From Strongylocentrotus purpuratus (Eukaryota > Echinodermata > Echinoidea > Camarodonta > Strongylocentrotidae): a stretch of 64,000 bases of DNA. Made by a program: the position numbers and the translations under genes. The notes under the pieces were generated by a model. That model was not told the origin of the DNA. It saw only the letters and a list, made by a program, of their open reading frames with translations, and made no database searches. This document shows, in pieces, positions 35,106 through 45,060 of the stretch. The stretch covers positions 336,001 through 400,000 of the forward strand of contig NW_022145527.1 in assembly GCF_000002235.5 (NCBI RefSeq). The letters are read 5' to 3'. The number at the start of each line of letters is the position of its first letter. The first letter of the stretch is position 1.

Positions 35106-35789
35106 TAAAAATGCACACTTCTGGTTTCATTACGATTATGAGCCGATTTAGCCTTTCCCCCTCCAAGGAAGAATAAAATCCCTTAAGATTGAGATTTGTC
35201 AATCATTATGATTTTCCAGATCCTCGGTGATTAAGATTTTAAATGTTTGAATGTTTATATGAGATGCTGTTACAAAGTCTTTTAAATTCGGATCGTACTC
35301 AGATCATGGAGTGTGATCATGTCCGCATTTAGAATGTTACATATGCTAGAAATTGAAACCAAAAATACCTCGATATTTTCATGTGGTATAAAACTGGGAG
35401 CTATTTAAAGGCTAATCATTCCGAAACTACTTTGGAAGGCTCAAAAGGACGTTGAGTCATAATGTAAAGTCACAATGTGCTGTACATACTAGTTACTACA
35501 AATAAAATTGGAATGTTACAATTATCATAGAGATTTTTAACTCTTTGTTTGCTTTGTTCGCCGATTTGCACGGACGTAGGCGTGCCAACTTCGCATTTTT
35601 GCACAGATGTATACGAGTCAATTAGACATTCATAATACCGCTCGCAGTGTGTAGCCACGCGTTGCGTTTACTATTGTTTACATTGTATACATCGCACACT
35701 TTCCGGTAAACTGTTTTTCTTCATAGTGTTACATTCGAAATTACCGTGTATTTAGCGGTTTTCTTTGGATTTTTTTTACTGATGTTACG

Positions 35790-35930
35790 ATGGCACCTGC
35801 TGGAAAACGTCAACGTGTGTTTAGTGTAGAGGAGGCTCGAGATCTTGTTACTATGGAAGCATGGAGCATGGACTCTGATTCCGACGAATCGAGCAGTGAC
35901 GAAGACTCTAGTGATAAAAGTGTTCCCTGA
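35790..35930 (+). pseudogene. piggyBac-type transposase N-terminal remnant, 46 aa
   Basis: ATG at 35790, stop TGA at 35928-35930. The peptide begins MAPAGKRQR, continues with FSVEEARDLV and then an acidic Ser/Asp/Glu run (MDSDSDESSSDEDSSD). Short basic starts followed by acidic Ser-Asp stretches are usual before the catalytic domain of piggyBac transposases. The catalytic DDD domain and the C-terminal Cys-rich domain are absent: the frame runs directly into the minisatellite. Assignment rests on position inside a TTAA-flanked element and on composition. Confidence 0.6.
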
Positions 35931-36246
35931 GAGTAGACTGATAGAATAAGAATGAATAAAAATTAATGAAAGAGCTAGAGATGACAGCAAGAAAGAGAGT
36001 AGACTGATAGAATAAGAATGAATAAAAAAAATGAAAGAAGGAGATAGAGATGACAGCAAGAAAGAGAGTAGACAGTGATAGAATAAGAATGAATAAAAAT
36101 AATGAAAGAAAGAGATAGAGATGACAGCAAGAAAGAGAGTAGACTGATAGAATAAGAATGAATAAAAATTAATGAAAGAGCTAGAGATGACAGCAAGAAA
36201 GAGAGTAGACAGTGATAGAATAAGAATGAATAAAACTAATGAAAGA
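35931..36246 (+). repeat. Minisatellite, ~66-70 bp unit, five copies (left arm)
   Basis: Units of the form GAGAGTAGAC(AG)TGATAG, then AATAAGAATGAATAAA, TAATGAAAG and AGATAGAGATGACAGCAAG recur at about 35931, 35998, 36066, 36138 and 36204. The sequence is inverted relative to the right arm. Confidence 0.92.
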
Positions 36247-36249
36247 AAG

Positions 36250-37345
36250 ATGTATCCTGTCTTGCCGTCATCTTTATATCTTTCTTTTATTATCTTTATT
36301 CATTCTTATGCTATCAGTGTTTACTCTCTTTCTTTCCGTCATCTCTATCTTATTATTATTATCATTTTCCTATCTATATGTACCCTATGTCTTGCCGTCA
36401 TCTGTATATCTTTTTCTTATTATCTTTATTCATTATTATGCTATGAGTGTAATACTCTCTTTCTTGCCGTCATCTCTATCTCATTATTATTATCATTTTC
36501 CTATCTATATGTACCCTATGTCTTGCCGTCATCTCTATATCTTTCTCTTATTATCTTTATTCATTCTTATGCTATCAGTGTTTACTCTCTTTCTTTCCGT
36601 CATCTCTATCTTATTATTATTATCATTTTCCTATCTATAATTATGTACCCTATGTCTTGCCGTCATCTCTATATCTTTCTCTTATTATCTTTATTCATTC
36701 TTATGCTATCAGTGTTTACTCTCTTTCTTGCCGTCATCTCTATCTTATTATTATTATCATTTTCCTATCTATATGTACCCTATGTCTTGCCGTCATCTGT
36801 ATATCTTTCTCTTATTATCTTTATTCATTCTTATGCTATCAGTGTTTACTCTCTTTCTTGCCGTCATCTCTATCTTATTATTATTATTATTTTCCTATCA
36901 ATATGTATCCTATGTCTTGCCGTCATCTCTATATATTTCTCTTATTATCTTTATTCATTCTTGTGCTATCAGTGTTTACTCTCTTTCTTTCCGTCATCTC
37001 TATCTTTTTATTATTATCATTTTCCTATCTATATGTACCCTATGTCTTGCCGTCATCTCTATATCTTTCTCTTATTATCTTTATTCATTCTTATGCTATC
37101 AGTGTTTACTCTCTTTCTTTCCGTCATCTCTATCTTATTATTATTATCATTTTCCTATCTATATGTACCCTATGTCTTGCCGTCATCTCTATATCTTTCT
37201 CTTATTATCTTTATTCATTCTTATGCTATCAGTGTTTACTCTCTTTCTTTCCGTCATCTCTATCTCATTATTATTGTTATTTTCGTATCAATATGTATCC
37301 TGTCTTGCCGTCATCTTTATCTCTTTCTCTTATAATCTTTATTCA
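36250..37345 (+). repeat. Minisatellite, ~130 bp unit, eight copies (right arm)
   Basis: The GTACCCTATGTCTTGCCGTC motif (or a near variant) recurs at 36380, 36511, 36645, 36775, 36905, 37035, 37165 and 37295, a period of 130-134. Half of each unit is the reverse complement of the left-arm unit. Because 130 is not a multiple of 3 and the unit lacks stops on this strand, ORFs of 133-387 codons appear in all three frames. They are rich in Ile, Leu, Ser and Tyr and look non-biological. Confidence 0.95.
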
Positions 37346-38318
37346 CAGTAAAGTCCTTTCATTTCATATCACTATTTCTCTCTCATAATGTCTCTCACGT
37401 CCGTTCTCCATATTTTATTCATTGCATACTCCACTCGTCAATCATTTCTGATAATAAGCTCTCTCACAATAAAGTAAATGGAAAACAATGCAATATAGTT
37501 TATATTTTAAGATTGATTCATTCTTTCTTTGTATATCTATGGCTGTGATAAATGTACTTGAAATCAATTTTATTGAGGGGTAAAGAAGGTGAGAGAACAG
37601 ATGCGGTGAACATTCATAATGAGACATTTCAATAAGATGCTGATTATGTCATGTATATCACATATAATATATTATGCCTATACCATTTTTACATGCTCAT
37701 ACCAGTGGGCAAAATCAATAACATTCTCTTATTTCTTATTGACTTATCATGGCACAACAAAGAAAAACATCCCCACGACGTCCCTTTTCATGCCCCGCTA
37801 AACCGGACATTGACAATAACCTGGGGTAATAGGGATTTCAATGGGCAGATTAGCCCATTGTCAAGGGTGGCTGAGCGGGGTACTTTCAAGTCTCTCCCTA
37901 TTGAACTTCTTTTCTTCAACAACCTAAATACTAACCTTCTGAATTGTTAGAATACTTGAGCAAGGTATGTAAAGAAAGGTAAGAAGTCCACCTTTCTAAT
38001 AGATTCGATTTGAAGATGTCTTATCATTGCTAAATAAGAAATTCTAGAGGGATAAAAAACTGCCGTAAATAAGAAAAATTAAACATTATATAATTATGAT
38101 TATTATAAAAATGATAATTCAAAATATAACAAATGACGGTTCATCGAAAAGCACGTTTTCCGGTCTACAACTTTGCTGCACAATATTTTTCATCATGATC
38201 ATCCAGTGAAGAGTTATAGCCTCTTGATTCAGCAGAGTCAATAAAGATTCCCTCGAAATGTGTGACCCTAAAAGAATGTGGCACAGGGGGGTTTTTTAAG
38301 TGGCGCATAAAGAGTTAA

Positions 38319-39903
38319 ACAAAAATGATGAAACACTAAGACAAATTCTCTTCAGTAGGTCACAAAGTTTTATTATCTTTCTGTGGGTACAGTAAAGACA
38401 TGGATTTTTGAAATTTTGATTGAGTTACACAGTTCATTTTGCATGTCACAATGATGATTATGTGTCAAAGGTGAATATACAGTCACAATAAGAGACTGAT
38501 TAATATACATTGAATTACATTACCACAATGGCAAGGAAGCGATCAGTTTGGAGTCGGAGTGGCGGCGTGACTGGGGTATATTATGCAGAGGTGTCGTGGT
38601 CTAGTGGAGATCAAGCTTAGGCAATTCCAATAGTGTCAACAGTGAATATATACATTTGAGCTTCAGTCACAATGACGACGTGACCAACAAGAGATTGCTT
38701 AATATATATTGAATTACATTAACACATTGGCAAAGGAAGCAATCAGTATGAAGTCGGTGTGACTGGGGTATATGTTATGTCACATTAAAGTTACAGCTTC
38801 ATTCATCAATTTAGTATCTTTAATCCAACGCAAACGAATGGGTTTGCGCACATTAGGCATCGGACTTATATAGTCCAAGCATAAAGTGACCAACAGAAGG
38901 TTCTTCAGAATAAAAGGCTACAGAAAACCAACAATTCTAAAAAAAAAAATGGCTTTGATTGATTTGATTGACCTGTGAATGTGCAATTACAGTACATACA
39001 TGCTCCTCTAACCCCGGAGGAGTTATGACTATCCAATATCTGCTCATAAGGTATTGAAATTCTCAGATACAAGACTGCGGGAAATTAATGATTATACGTT
39101 TTACTTTGAAGTCATTTTAGCCCAGATATTCCTTTGACACATCACTTTGTTCCTTGCTACAATAATCAAACAGGCTGACTGCCACTGACATAAAATCTTA
39201 ATCAGATCAGATAGCTCATTTATCGTTTCCATTTATCATCTTGATGAATCGTGTATATACATATATTGATGATACTAAGGATGCACATGAATTACGTTAT
39301 GCGTTAAAACAAGCTCTGAAGCTCGTTGCACTCGCGGCATCATTGAGAAGTAAATAGTCTGGTAACCTGTCCCGAAATAGTCATCCTACTCTATCCATAA
39401 CATTTAACCCCTTAGACCAATACAGTCATTGATAAAAAGATTGTCAGCCTGGTCGTAGCCGTTGTGTTTAGCCCCTGAGCCCCGAAAACAAAATCAGACC
39501 CCAAAGTCGGGTCGTTTTCACTTAATCTAGCTCACGCACCAAGGACTTTGCTACAAGAACGAGGATGCATGCAAATGAATAAGCCCCTAAAACATCGTCA
39601 ATTTCATTGCTTGCTGACAAGGCCCTAAATATATAGAATTAAGAACGCGTTCGCAACTTTTAACGCAACCATATGCAATGAATCAAGTTAGAGCTACTGC
39701 TAGCTAGTTCGGCTACTTCTGACAGGCCCTCAGCAAGGTTTGTAGTTTGTACGTTCTTACGTTAAAATGAAATGATGTTTGCAATAAATGTAAAGTTACT
39801 TCCAGGACAAATTTTGCTCCTTTCATGTGAAACTGGATAGATCACACGCTAAAATGGCGTCATGCAGGGGGTTACGACGAACTTCGAAAGATTACTACGA
39901 TAT
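38319..39903 (+). other. A3-to-B5 spacer after the piggyBac-like insertion
   Basis: No gene. Continues the homology with 24656-26224, including the truncated SINE head at 38581-38610 and the B 3' flank from about 39360. Confidence 0.6.
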
Positions 39904-40851
39904 TCAAAACTGACGCAAGATATTTTGAAAGGCCTTTCGAAAAGCCCGATCTCTGAAGCCGTAGATGATAGGATTAACAACCAAACTTATTGTATGCACT
40001 ACCAGTAAGAAATGGCTGTATACTATAATAGCAAAATGTGATATGTGCGTTGTAAGCCGCAATATGAGGTACAGGGGGAACGGAAACCAGAAGAAAATGA
40101 AGACTGTCACGACAAGGGAGACAGTCTTAAATGCTTTCAATCGGTCATCTTGTACTGGGAGTTGCTGCTGTTGGAACTGAATGATCACTCTTTGACTCGC
40201 AATCTTTCTCGCTTGTTTCACTGCGATGTGAAGAATCAAAGCATTGATGACAAGCAGCGCAACCATTGAAATCACGATTACACAAACTAACAAACAGGTG
40301 AAGGTTACGTTCGTCGTCCCAGTTAAGGGCGCCCTACAGTCCGTTGCTTTCTGGTCTACACTTGTATGTGATCCATGTGCTGAGCTAACAGATCGGGCGG
40401 TGTTAAACAAAATACTAAGAAGCCAAAGACATCCCAGGACGATGGCAATGCGCCTATATGTCACCAGGCTGGCATAACGTAACGGCTTCGTAACAGCTAT
40501 GAATCGATCTGCAGTCAACGCTACAATGTGACTGAACGAAACACCAGAGAGTGCATACAAGGGTAAAGTATAGTAACGGGTATTTTTTTCGCACGATGCA
40601 TCGAATTCAAAGACGGATTCATACATATGCAGTGGAATCCCAACAAGGGCGTCGAGGAGATTAGAGATGGCAAGGCTCACAATAATGGCATTTGTTGGTG
40701 TTCGGAGGCTGTACTGTCTGTAAACTGCTAACACTAACAGGACGTTGCTGACGATGACGCAAGGTAGGACAGGAGTAATACATACCAAGAGAACTATTTT
40801 GCCAACAAATTGATGATGTGCAAAAAGAGCTGATTCCGTACTTTCATTCAT
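39904..40851 (-). CDS. Lineage-B class A GPCR (B5), 315 aa
   Basis: Intact, nearest to B3, with which it shares the two-residue loop-1 deletion and DCRAPLTGTTNVTFTCL. Hallmarks: NES 2-4, Asn1.50, SLAISN (Asn at 2.50), DRF, KPLRY, W4.50, FWFP, NPIIY and the FRDRAFRKAFQNILRQF tail. Differences from B3 cluster in the N-terminal part of TM1 (FVGKIVLLVC) and in extracellular loop 3 (THISHFAIIVYSH). Divergent to A4 with 2.7 kb between starts. The upstream SINE relic is at 41407. Ligand unknown. Confidence 0.93.
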   Translation of the reverse strand: MNESTESALFAHHQFVGKIVLLVCITPVLPCVIVSNVLLVLAVYRQYSLRTPTNAIIVSLAISNLLDALVGIPLHMYESVFEFDASCEKNTRYYTLPLYALSGVSFSHIVALTADRFIAVTKPLRYASLVTYRRIAIVLGCLWLLSILFNTARSVSSAHGSHTSVDQKATDCRAPLTGTTNVTFTCLLVCVIVISMVALLVINALILHIAVKQARKIASQRVIIQFQQQQLPVQDDRLKAFKTVSLVVTVFIFFWFPFPLYLILRLTTHISHFAIIVYSHFLLVVHTISLVVNPIIYGFRDRAFRKAFQNILRQF

Positions 40852-41406
40852 TGCGATAATACTCTTTCAATTGTAATGAAATAGGCTAGTGAAGATCCAG
40901 ATTCATGGACTGCGATTTATCTGAATGTCTCACAAAATAGGACTGGCCAAGCTAATTTAGACAAAAGTATTTACTGGGTTATATCTGCACATGAACAAAA
41001 TCTGTTAGTGGCATTTAAAAGAACTAAATGTAAGTGCAAGCTGGTTTCATTTCTGGCTAGTCGAATGATCGAGCCGATGGCAGAACCAAAATGAAACATC
41101 TCCAGACAGCGTATCATGCAATTCCCGCCATACACCGCGTAATGTGAGCGATTGTATGTTGACAGAGTGTTCAATTAAGAGGCATTACGGTTATTAGCTC
41201 GTGTCAGGTTGTCAGATATAATTTCTGTCTGGCTATCCAACGGTGGGCTGTTCCCTTAAATGGAATAAATTATGTACGTCGTATGAGAGAAAACCTACGC
41301 TGTTCATAACTCACGAACTTGCTCTCAGCATGTTCATACATAGAAATCCAGTCAACAAAAACTGGTAATGAAACTGGAACGAGCAATGGCAAAAGTAATT
41401 AAAGAA

Positions 41407-41555
41407 GCGCGATGGCTCAGTGGTAGGGTAGTGGTCTCATAACCGAGAAGTCCCGGGTTCAAGACTAAGTTAATGCTCTACAGTGCCCTTTTTGTAAGGC
41501 ATTATTCCTCATTACCGCGTCAGCCGAAGAGGACTTAAAGCCGTCGGTCCACAGG
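41407..41555 (+). repeat. tRNA-derived SINE relic upstream of B5
   Basis: GATGGCTCAGTGGTAGGGTA and CCCGGGTTCAAGACTAAG boxes; AAGGCATTATTCCTCATTAC; AGCCGAAGAGGAC. About 555 bp upstream of B5. Confidence 0.78.
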
Positions 41556-41664
41556 TGTTTTTTCTAACTTGGTTTTTAATGATTTACCTGGTTATCTTTG
41601 AAGTACCTTCATGCCTTCTTTATGCAGAACAATCTTCAGCATGTTCGGAAACACTCACAAAAGC

Positions 41665-41845
41665 CAGGCGCGTAGCCACGAGGGGGGGGGGGCACGGGGG
41701 GGGGGGGAACGTGCCCCCCCCTAAAAAGTCCAAGATCGGTTTTTTTTTTTTAGACCCCTTTTTTTTTTTTACCTCGATCGATTACATGTAAGTGCCCCCC
41801 CCCCCCCCAAAAAAAAAAAAACATCGAACTCTGGCTACGTGCCTG
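41665..41845. mobile_element. 181-bp hAT-type MITE
   Basis: Ends CAGGCGCGTAGCCA and TGGCTACGTGCCTG (inverted, one mismatch). The flanks ACAAAAGC (41657-41664) and ACGACAGC (41846-41853) are an 8-bp target duplication with two changes. The empty site CACTCACGACAGCACTGA is present near 53699. The interior is mostly long G, C, T and A runs. Eight-bp duplication and a CAGG start fit the hAT superfamily. Confidence 0.85.
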
Positions 41846-41944
41846 ACGACAGCACTGACGTGGTCAAGAGAAATTGGATGTAGAACTAAATTTATTTGGT
41901 TCTACAAAATAATTTACGGAGACTCGGTAACTGCAAAGTATACT

Positions 41945-42208
41945 CTATATTAATATATATATATATATATCCTTCTCATGCACGCATGCACACACGCACA
42001 CACACGCACACATACACACCCGCGCGCACACACTCTACCTTATGAGGTAATGCCCCTCTGGTTTCAGCGAAGTGTTCTTTATTCTTTGATCAATTTCCCT
42101 TCTAATTTCACTCATAATAATAAGCTTTTTGTGTGTTGCGATATTGTACCCCTCTAGTTATATTAGTTGTACTAGTACCCACCCCCCCCCCCTCCAAAAA
42201 AAAAAAAA
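41945..42208 (+). repeat. (TA)n, (CA)n and C/A simple repeats
   Basis: TA repeats at about 41950-41970, CA repeats to about 42030 and a C then A run at 42180-42207. Counterpart of the tracts at 1765-1812 and 2012-2045. Confidence 0.9.
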
Positions 42209-43572
42209 TATATATATACTACATTCCTTTAAAACAGGGGGGCACGAGGCGATTGTGCCACCCACCCCTTCCCCGATTTCCAAGTCTTTCATGAGGATAG
42301 AGTTACAAGTATTATCAACACCTTCATAATTACCAGGCTGTCGCTCAAAAATGGTAATAACAATAAGGCCTTTGGACATATATTATGTACGTGAAATGAG
42401 ATATTGCTAGTATCAATATTTTTCTCAAATGAGGAAAGTGGAAAAGACTGCGAGCAAGCGAGACTATACGGCGGACATGCAATCCCACCTAATGAAATTC
42501 TAGGATGGATTGACTGACACTGCTTTTGTTACGGTTTCTACTTTTTTATTTAAAAACTTTCATCGCATGCTCTCAATAATACATGAATTAAAGACACGAT
42601 AAAGTCAAAGTCAAAGTATCGCGTATTCTTCCATTGATGCGCGATTCTGTTACGGTAAGGAACTACTTACCTAATAAAATAAAAATTATTGAACTGTGAT
42701 ATGACGCAGGTTTAATTACTTTTGAAGTGCGCCTATTTAGCAAGCTGACGAGCGCAGTTTTCTGGTACTAATTTACTGAGGAAAGGAGAGGGAGCGTGGA
42801 TCATTTCGTGTTGTAGCACGTATATGCTGTCAATACCCTAGCTTCCTCATCAAAACATTTCCGACAGGATTATCGGAATCAGACAAAATCTGTGAAAGAC
42901 GCAAAAAGGACGGACCCCTACTTTATTCATGAGATGTTGTGTTTTCGCGATTCATGAACTTGACATCTTGACTTCAGTTACCTTGTAAGGACTGATCCAG
43001 GATTTTCAAAAACCGGGGGGACGAGTTCTGAAAATGTTGACTTAATTTTATTTTTGTTTGTCTGGAATATGATTTCAGGAACTGCATCAGCTCTTTCAGT
43101 CGAAGCATATTGAGCAAAAGAAAGATCTATCTATATTTCAAGAGTTTCAGCAACCCGCACTCCACAATGCGACACGGCCGGCAGCCAAACCTAGATTTGG
43201 GGCCTAACCTTCTATATTTTCTCGCGGACAAGTACATCATCAGATGATAGTTTTGAAGGTCACACGGATTTAATATTGGAACTTTAACAGTGAACCAGAT
43301 ACACAGACCCAGCATAGCGCAATATTTATTTATTTTTGCGTACCGAACAGACTGCCCGTGTCGGTGCCTACAAGAAATATCTGTTAAGACACTGGTGTGT
43401 GTCGAGCCTGGCGTTTGATTCGCGACGGACAGCGGAAAGGTTTTCTAGGGATTTGACCGGCTAAAATCCAAAAGCGAGGCGCTAAATAACAAATATAATA
43501 TATCGTATCATAATTCGAGGAGGATAGAAAGAGCTAGAGTAAATTGTTTTACCAAGAGAGAATAAGGTAAAA
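42209..43572 (+). other. A4 upstream region
   Basis: No gene. Homologous to the 1.3-1.4 kb before A0 and A1; GGCGCTAAATAA at 43478-43489. Confidence 0.6.
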
Positions 43573-44517
43573 ATGATGAATTCTACCTATTACCAAAACC
43601 TGCACGACAATGGGCTTTTCTTTGCGCTGATGTTGACAATTATCGCTGTGCTGGCACCGTTCATCATTGTTGGGAATTTGTTCGTTGTCTTGGCCGTTTA
43701 CAAAAACTACAATCTACGAACGCCGACGAACTATATTCTAACAAGTCTAGCAGTAAATGATATGGTGTCAAGTGTGGCTCTTGCTCTTGACTGCTACCCA
43801 GCCGTATTCTCGCAAAAGACCTGGTACCCTAACATGGCAGACTTGCTAGGGTTACCAATTTTCACTTTGTGTTCGAGTACACTGCTCCACATTGTTGCCC
43901 TTACCGTAGACCGGTATATTGCAGTAACAAAACCGCTTAGATATCCTACATTGGTTACTCCGAAACGCGTTGGTTACGCGATAGCATCCATTTGGATACT
44001 TAGCCTGATCTTTCTCGTATTACGCGGTTACATTGACCTAAACGAAGTTCCAAATGCCAACCTCGGTAGAGAACCGCACAATAGCCTCGGGGTCGTAACA
44101 TTCAGCTTGGTCATCGTCTCATTTTTGGTCCTTACACTGTTGGTGATAGTCGTCTCTAACCTCCGCATAATGCAGATCGCTGTCAAGCAGGCAAGAGCCA
44201 TAGCGAATCAAACAATCAACGATCAAAATAACCGCGTCGCACCGGCAGCGGTGGAGCGCAGGCTCAAAGCGGTCAAGACAACTGGCATCATAGTCGGTGT
44301 CCTTGTGTTCTTTTGGTCTCCATACATCGTGTTCTTCACTCTTCAGATAACGCCGCTAGCGGACGAAGCCTCTGTGGCCTATCTAAATCTTTGTGTCCTG
44401 GTAGCAATAGCTATTTCTGCCGCACTCAATCCTTTCATATATCATCATAGAGATAGGGAGTTCCGCAACACCTTCCTCGAAATATTTCGAGCTGCGTCAA
44501 ACAAATTCAAGTGCTAA
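43573..44517 (+). CDS. Lineage-A class A GPCR (A4), 314 aa
   Basis: Intact. One residue longer than A0 in extracellular loop 2 (REPHNSLG against REPHSLG). Hallmarks: NST at 3-5, TM1 GN, SLAVND in TM2, DRY, KPLRY, W4.50, FWSP in TM6, NPFIY, helix 8 HHRDREFRNTFLEIF and C-terminal FKC. No Cys at 3.25 or in loop 2 and no Pro5.50, as in A0. It is followed directly by the best-preserved set of C-tail cassettes in the window. Divergent to B5. Ligand unknown; adenosine contacts at 6.55 and 7.43 are replaced as in A0. Confidence 0.95.
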   Translation: MMNSTYYQNLHDNGLFFALMLTIIAVLAPFIIVGNLFVVLAVYKNYNLRTPTNYILTSLAVNDMVSSVALALDCYPAVFSQKTWYPNMADLLGLPIFTLCSSTLLHIVALTVDRYIAVTKPLRYPTLVTPKRVGYAIASIWILSLIFLVLRGYIDLNEVPNANLGREPHNSLGVVTFSLVIVSFLVLTLLVIVVSNLRIMQIAVKQARAIANQTINDQNNRVAPAAVERRLKAVKTTGIIVGVLVFFWSPYIVFFTLQITPLADEASVAYLNLCVLVAIAISAALNPFIYHHRDREFRNTFLEIFRAASNKFKC

Positions 44518-45060
44518 ATTGTGTTTCCTTCATATATCATCGTAGAGACAGAGAGTTTCGTAACAGTTTCATCGAAATATTTCGAGCTGCGTCAAACAAG
44601 TTCAAGTGCTAAGATGTATTGCTTTCATATATCATCGTAGAGTCAGAGAGTTTCGTAACAAGTTTCCTCAAAATATTTCGAGCTGCGTCAAACAAGTTCA
44701 AGTGCTAAGATGTATTGCTTTTATATATCGTCGTAGAGACAGAGAGTTTCGTAACAGTTTCCTCGAAATATTTCGAGCTGCGTCAAACAAGTTCAAGTGC
44801 CAAGATGTGTTCCCTTCATAAATCATCGCAGAGACAGAGTGTTTCGTGACAGTTCCCCGAAATATTTCGAGCTGCATAGTACATTAAGTTCAAGAGCTAA
44901 GATTTATTCCCTTCATATATATCATCGTAGAGACAGAGATTTCCGTTCAAGAGCTAAGATTCAATCCCTTCATAATAGACAGAGTTTCGCAGCGCTCAAC
45001 TCGAAGTATTTCGAGCTGCGTCTAACAGGATCAAGCGCCAAGATCTTGTGCAGGCTCAAT
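44518..45060 (+). repeat. Reiterated helix-8/C-tail coding cassettes after A4
   Basis: The last ~80 coding bases of A4 recur downstream with a 94-96 base period; the AATATTTCGA core is at 44481 (gene), 44576, 44672, 44767 and 44861, with decayed copies to about 45010. The first extra copy still encodes a complete FIYHRRDREFRNSF...NKFKC-stop; the second has one inserted base; the third reads through its stop (FKCQDV); later ones decay. CGAAATATTTCG inside each is a 12-bp palindrome. Confidence 0.92.

Larger units (their letters stand above)
35541..38314 (+). mobile_element. piggyBac-like element, degenerate, 2774 bp
   Basis: Flanked by TTAA on both sides (35537-35540 and 38315-38318). The sister segment has the uninterrupted site (GAGATTTTTAAACAAAAATG near 24646), which proves insertion. 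The ends CTCTTTGTTTGC and, on the minus strand, CTCTTTATGCGC form short imperfect inverted repeats. Near the left end a 46-codon ORF looks like the acidic N terminus of a piggyBac-type transposase, and the rest of the transposase is missing. The interior is an inverted minisatellite (35931-37345) followed by AT-rich sequence. TTAA duplication and terminal CTCTTTG agree with piggyBac, though a Kolobok-type element also uses TTAA. Confidence 0.88.

Noticed and set aside
36172..37335. 387-codon ORF and overlapping 243- and 207-codon ORFs
   Set aside because: They are frames through a 130-bp minisatellite that lacks stops on this strand; composition is Ile/Leu/Ser/Tyr and three frames are equally open.
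35931..37345. CRISPR-like repeat array
   Set aside because: Units are contiguous minisatellite copies without unique spacers, in a eukaryotic transposon.
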